Source of the DNA: Pontibacter chinhatensis
GTDB taxonomy: Bacteria > Bacteroidota > Bacteroidia > Cytophagales > Hymenobacteraceae
DNA length: 64,000 bases
Assembly: GCF_900113285.1 (NCBI RefSeq)
Contig: NZ_FOOT01000001.1
Span: 1,178,001 to 1,242,000 of the forward strand
Reading direction: 5' to 3'
Part shown: piece by piece, positions 60,997 to 64,000 of the stretch
Layout of the letters: the number at the start of each line of letters is the position of its first letter
Numbering within the stretch: the stretch's first letter is position 1
Translations under genes and position numbers: made by a program
The notes under the pieces: generated by a model
What the model saw: only the letters and a program-made list of their open reading frames with translations
The model's database searches: none
Told to the model about the DNA's origin: nothing

Positions 60997-63870
60997 TTAT
61001 TCTTTTGCCTCTCCGGCTACTTCCGGCTCGGCTACCAGCTCCAGGCCGTAGTTCTTGCCTTTCACCACTGATGGCACGCCCTGCTCCATCCATACCGGAG
61101 CCGGAGCTCCTTTCAGGTAATGGTCGAAGAACTGAGACATGCGTACGGAGAGGTCCTTGCGGTTCTTGCGCTCCATCAGGTTGTGCTCCTCGCCGTTGTA
61201 CACCAGCATCCAGACAGGCTTATTCAGGCGACGAAGCGCCATGAAATACTCGATGCCCTGGTACCACGGCACAGCGCCGTCGTTGTCGTTATGCATGATG
61301 AGCAGCGGCGTCTTCACGCGGTCGGCGAAGAAGAGTGGCGAGTTCTCGATAAACTGCATCGGTTTCTCCCACAGCGTACCGCCGATGCGGCTCTGGGTGC
61401 GCTCATACTGGAACTGGCGGCTCAGGCCCGTGCCCCAGCGGATACCACCGTAAGCACTCGTCATGTTCGATACCGGTGCGCCGGCCATGGCGGCCTTAAA
61501 CAGGTGGGTGCGGGTCACCATGTAAGCAATCTGATAGCCACCCCAGCTCTGTCCCTGCAGCGCCATGTTCTTCTCATCTACAAAGCCCTGCTGCACCAGC
61601 ATTTGCACACCCGGGATGATGCAGTCCATCGCACTCTCGCCCGGGTAGCCATCCTGGTACACGATGTCCGGCACAAACACCAGGTAATCGTTGCTCACAA
61701 AGAGCGGGATGTTGATAACAGAGGCGCTTGGGGCCGGCACGCGGTGATTGTGGATGCCGTCCGAAGAGCGCTCGTAGAAGTAAACCATCATCGGGTACTT
61801 CTTATTCGGGTTGAAATTCTCCGGCTTGTAGAGCAGGCCCTGCAGCGGAATACCATCCGTGGACTTCCAATCTACCAGCTCCACTGTTCCCCACTTATAC
61901 TCTGCGGTCTGCGGGTTGGAGTCGGTGAGTTTGTCTACCTTGGCAAAGCTCAGATCCGAAGTATACAGGTCGTTGTAGTTACGGTAGTCGCCGCGGCGGA
62001 AGGTAACGCGGTTGCTGTTTTGGGCCTTGCTCAACGAGGTATAAGCATGGTCAGAGCTGATGAGCGGCTGCGGCTGAGCGCTTCTGCCCACATAGTCTTT
62101 GTAGTAGCCTGCTGCCTTGGTTTCATAGTTAAAGCCGGCCAGCACCAGCTCCGCATTGGCCGGGATGAACTTCTCCTCCGGGTCCAGCTTCTCGTAGCGC
62201 AGGCGCAGGTTGTTCTGGCGGCCATACGTGTCGGTCAGGTTAACAGCGGCTTTTTTGCCCGTTGGGTCCAGTTGCCAGATGTCGTGACGATCGTAAACGA
62301 GCAGGTGGCTGTCGCCCTCTACCCAGCCGGCCAGCCCGTAGCTACCCGGTAGCATCGGCATGTCGTTGTCCTCCTCATAAAACGGCACAGCTGCCTTTTT
62401 AGTCAGGTTGAGGCTGGCACCACCTTTTGTGCCGAGCACGTGCCAGCTGCTGTCCAGCGGCTCGTACCAGTACACATACTTGCCCATCGGCGAAAGGCGC
62501 GGGTTGCCCCTTGACTCGGTCAGCACCTGCTTTACCGTTCCTTTTTTCAGGTCGATCAGGAAAGCGTCCTTGCGGGTGGGGGTATCGTAACCGATGGTGA
62601 TTTTATACTTTTCATCGCTCACACCCAGCGCCACATCGCCAGTTTTGTTCGCGTCCAGGTATACGTCCGGCATCTCCAGGGTAGCCAACTGCTGCATTTT
62701 ACCGCCCCTCAGGTCGTACATGGCCAGGAAGGAGCGCTTGAGCGTGCGGTCGTTTTGCTTGAGCTGCATCGGCTGGATGAGCGGGTCTTTGTAGGTCCAG
62801 ATATCCAGGCTTACCTTATCCTCTTCCAGTTGAGTGGTATCTTTCTCGTAGCGAACCGGGCGCGGGAAGGTGCCGAAGAACAGGCGCTTGCCATCTTCCG
62901 AGAAGTTCAGGCTGCCATGCTCGCTCACCATCCAGTTTTGCGGCATGCCTTTGGCCACCGTGTCGGCCAGCACCTGCTTTTTGCGGTCTTTGGTGTTCCA
63001 GTAGTTCAGGCTGAAGTAGCGGATATCAGCTTTTAGCGTGTCGGCTGTGGCCACATAGGCCAGCTGGTTGCCCACTTTATCGGTGCTGATGCCTTTGTAG
63101 GTCACCAGGCCCGTATCAATGGGCAACTCCTTAAGCTCAGCTGTGTTGAAGGCAAACACACCGGCACGATGCAACGAGTCGAGCTCATCCTTCACAAAGT
63201 AGAGCATGTTGCCCTGCTCGGAGAAAATGTAGTCCACCACGCGTGGGAAACGGTGCTCCTGCCCGGTGCTCAGGTTGCGCAGCACCAGATCGGTGCCTTT
63301 GGCGTCCTTGTTTGGCTTGAGAGCCGGCTTCTTGGCCTCTGCTTTTGCCTCACCTTCGGCTGCCTCCGTTTTCTTGTCTTCCTTTTTCTCTGGCAGCGGC
63401 TTTTCCAGGTGATAGGCCAGCCAGCCGCTTCCCTCCTTCGGCAGCTTGTAGGATTTCACGCGCGGCAGCTTCACCACGCTCATGTCCTCCAGCTTCACAA
63501 TCGCCAGCGAGTCTTTGGGCAGGTCGTCGCCTTTCTTCTTTTTCAGCTTCAGGGCGCGCACTTTGTCATGCTCGGGCTTTATCTGGAAAACAGCATAGCG
63601 GCTGTCGGTGCTGAAGCTGGCTTTGGTGCCCCGGCTATACGTGGAGGTGGCATTGCGCTGCAGGTTCCGGATGTGGAGCGCGCCGTCGCCCTCCTGCGGG
63701 TTGATGCTGTAGAGCACGTACTGTCCGTTGCGGGAAAGTTCATCCCCACCCAGCGCATTCCAGCTGTCGTATACATCGTGGGAAAGTGTTTTTTTAGCTG
63801 CCTGTCCTTGTGCCTCGGCCTGCAGGAGGCTGGCGCCAAAGAGAGCAGCCAGGCATAAAAGTTTCTTCAT
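60997..63870 (-). CDS. S9 family serine peptidase (prolyl oligopeptidase-like), secreted
   Basis: A 957-residue protein with signal peptide (to about residue 20, QAEAQ). The first two thirds form a beta-propeller-like region interrupted by a charged Lys/Glu/Ala insert (EKKEDKKTEAAEGEAKAEAK, about 160-180). The C-terminal alpha/beta-hydrolase has the nucleophile Ser in GQSWGGYQIAYMVTRT, Asp in HNDNDGAVPWYQG and His in NGEEHNLM, so the triad is intact. Expected to cleave peptides, often after Pro, in the periplasm. Single gene; upstream 130 bp hold one AAGTATA word and no other feature to the window end. Confidence 0.94.
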   Translation of the reverse strand: MKKLLCLAALFGASLLQAEAQGQAAKKTLSHDVYDSWNALGGDELSRNGQYVLYSINPQEGDGALHIRNLQRNATSTYSRGTKASFSTDSRYAVFQIKPEHDKVRALKLKKKKGDDLPKDSLAIVKLEDMSVVKLPRVKSYKLPKEGSGWLAYHLEKPLPEKKEDKKTEAAEGEAKAEAKKPALKPNKDAKGTDLVLRNLSTGQEHRFPRVVDYIFSEQGNMLYFVKDELDSLHRAGVFAFNTAELKELPIDTGLVTYKGISTDKVGNQLAYVATADTLKADIRYFSLNYWNTKDRKKQVLADTVAKGMPQNWMVSEHGSLNFSEDGKRLFFGTFPRPVRYEKDTTQLEEDKVSLDIWTYKDPLIQPMQLKQNDRTLKRSFLAMYDLRGGKMQQLATLEMPDVYLDANKTGDVALGVSDEKYKITIGYDTPTRKDAFLIDLKKGTVKQVLTESRGNPRLSPMGKYVYWYEPLDSSWHVLGTKGGASLNLTKKAAVPFYEEDNDMPMLPGSYGLAGWVEGDSHLLVYDRHDIWQLDPTGKKAAVNLTDTYGRQNNLRLRYEKLDPEEKFIPANAELVLAGFNYETKAAGYYKDYVGRSAQPQPLISSDHAYTSLSKAQNSNRVTFRRGDYRNYNDLYTSDLSFAKVDKLTDSNPQTAEYKWGTVELVDWKSTDGIPLQGLLYKPENFNPNKKYPMMVYFYERSSDGIHNHRVPAPSASVINIPLFVSNDYLVFVPDIVYQDGYPGESAMDCIIPGVQMLVQQGFVDEKNMALQGQSWGGYQIAYMVTRTHLFKAAMAGAPVSNMTSAYGGIRWGTGLSRQFQYERTQSRIGGTLWEKPMQFIENSPLFFADRVKTPLLIMHNDNDGAVPWYQGIEYFMALRRLNKPVWMLVYNGEEHNLMERKNRKDLSVRMSQFFDHYLKGAPAPVWMEQGVPSVVKGKNYGLELVAEPEVAGEAKE

Positions 63871-64000
63871 TTCGGGTGAAAAGCTTGATAATAAGGTAAG
63901 TGTTGTGAATAAAGCTAAACAATATCGGCCAAAAGTATAGCCGTTCTGCAGTTTAGACAGTAAAATACCCCGGGAGTTTATAGCACACAGAAAAAAAGTA

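Noticed and set aside
61120..62352. 410-codon open frame opposite the S9 peptidase gene
   Set aside because: Antisense shadow; the sense strand has a full catalytic triad and signal peptide.

Overview
This window looks like a chromosomal segment of a Bacteroidota bacterium, most likely order Cytophagales and perhaps a Pontibacter/Hymenobacter relative (the genus is inference). Support comes from a SusC/SusD pair, TonB receptors, DUF2267/DUF486/DUF5996/DUF3472 genes, M13 and S9 secreted peptidases, promoters of the TAnnTTTG type and the lack of clear Shine-Dalgarno sites. Base composition is moderately GC-rich except for an AT-rich island at about 21.9-25.8 kb. No rRNA, CRISPR array or prophage is visible.

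Layout: 0-2.7 kb, trehalose/maltodextrin enzymes (treY 3' end, malQ). 2.8-4.4 kb, three small orphan genes separated by attC-like palindromes. 4.5-8.6 kb, dienelactone hydrolase, thioredoxin-like protein, L,D-transpeptidase-like protein and an M23 lipoprotein. 9.4-12.6 kb, convergent ppx and ppk1. 12.8-21.7 kb, DUF5996, DEAD-box helicase, PagL-like outer-membrane enzyme, menB, M13 peptidase, DoxX and rhodanese, with intergenic palindromic repeats. 21.9-25.8 kb, AT-rich cassette-like island (RidA-like, Crp-like and small membrane proteins) interrupted by an IS110-family element. 25.9-33.1 kb, gyrB, SIMPL lipoprotein, DUF486, DUF2267, a SCO/cytochrome c cluster and a DUF3472 protein. 33.8-37.3 kb, a copper-type TonB receptor operon. 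37.7-44.2 kb, an acyltransferase and thrABC behind a Thr/Ile-rich leader peptide and attenuator. 44.6-52.8 kb, a SusD/SusC pair and a divergent M14 peptidase. 53-64 kb, a double retropepsin, Bat-like genes, three tRNAs, TetR plus thioesterase, HD, VOC and PaaI proteins and an S9 peptidase.

The strongest unusual signal is at 49.0-50.2 kb. Two divergent promoters each lead into an RNA that folds like a compact SAM-I (S-box) aptamer with covarying P2 stems and a conserved pseudoknot. Each aptamer is followed 7-8 nt later by a 32-codon open reading frame ending in a cysteine cluster (CCYSCCC and SCCCSK). The susC leader holds a second such frame ending in CMCNCCC. This suggests a sulfur-amino-acid regulon that joins outer-membrane nutrient import to a secreted peptidase, with riboswitch and possibly cysteine-sensing leader translation in series.

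Other structure: the heptamer AAGTATA/TATACTT is extremely frequent in genes, spacers and terminator stems, but I found none in the AT-rich island. Two 142-146 bp elements with perfect 24-29 bp terminal inverted repeats lie 45 kb apart, and several families of short intergenic palindromes occur. All functional calls are from reading the sequence; no database search or folding program was run.
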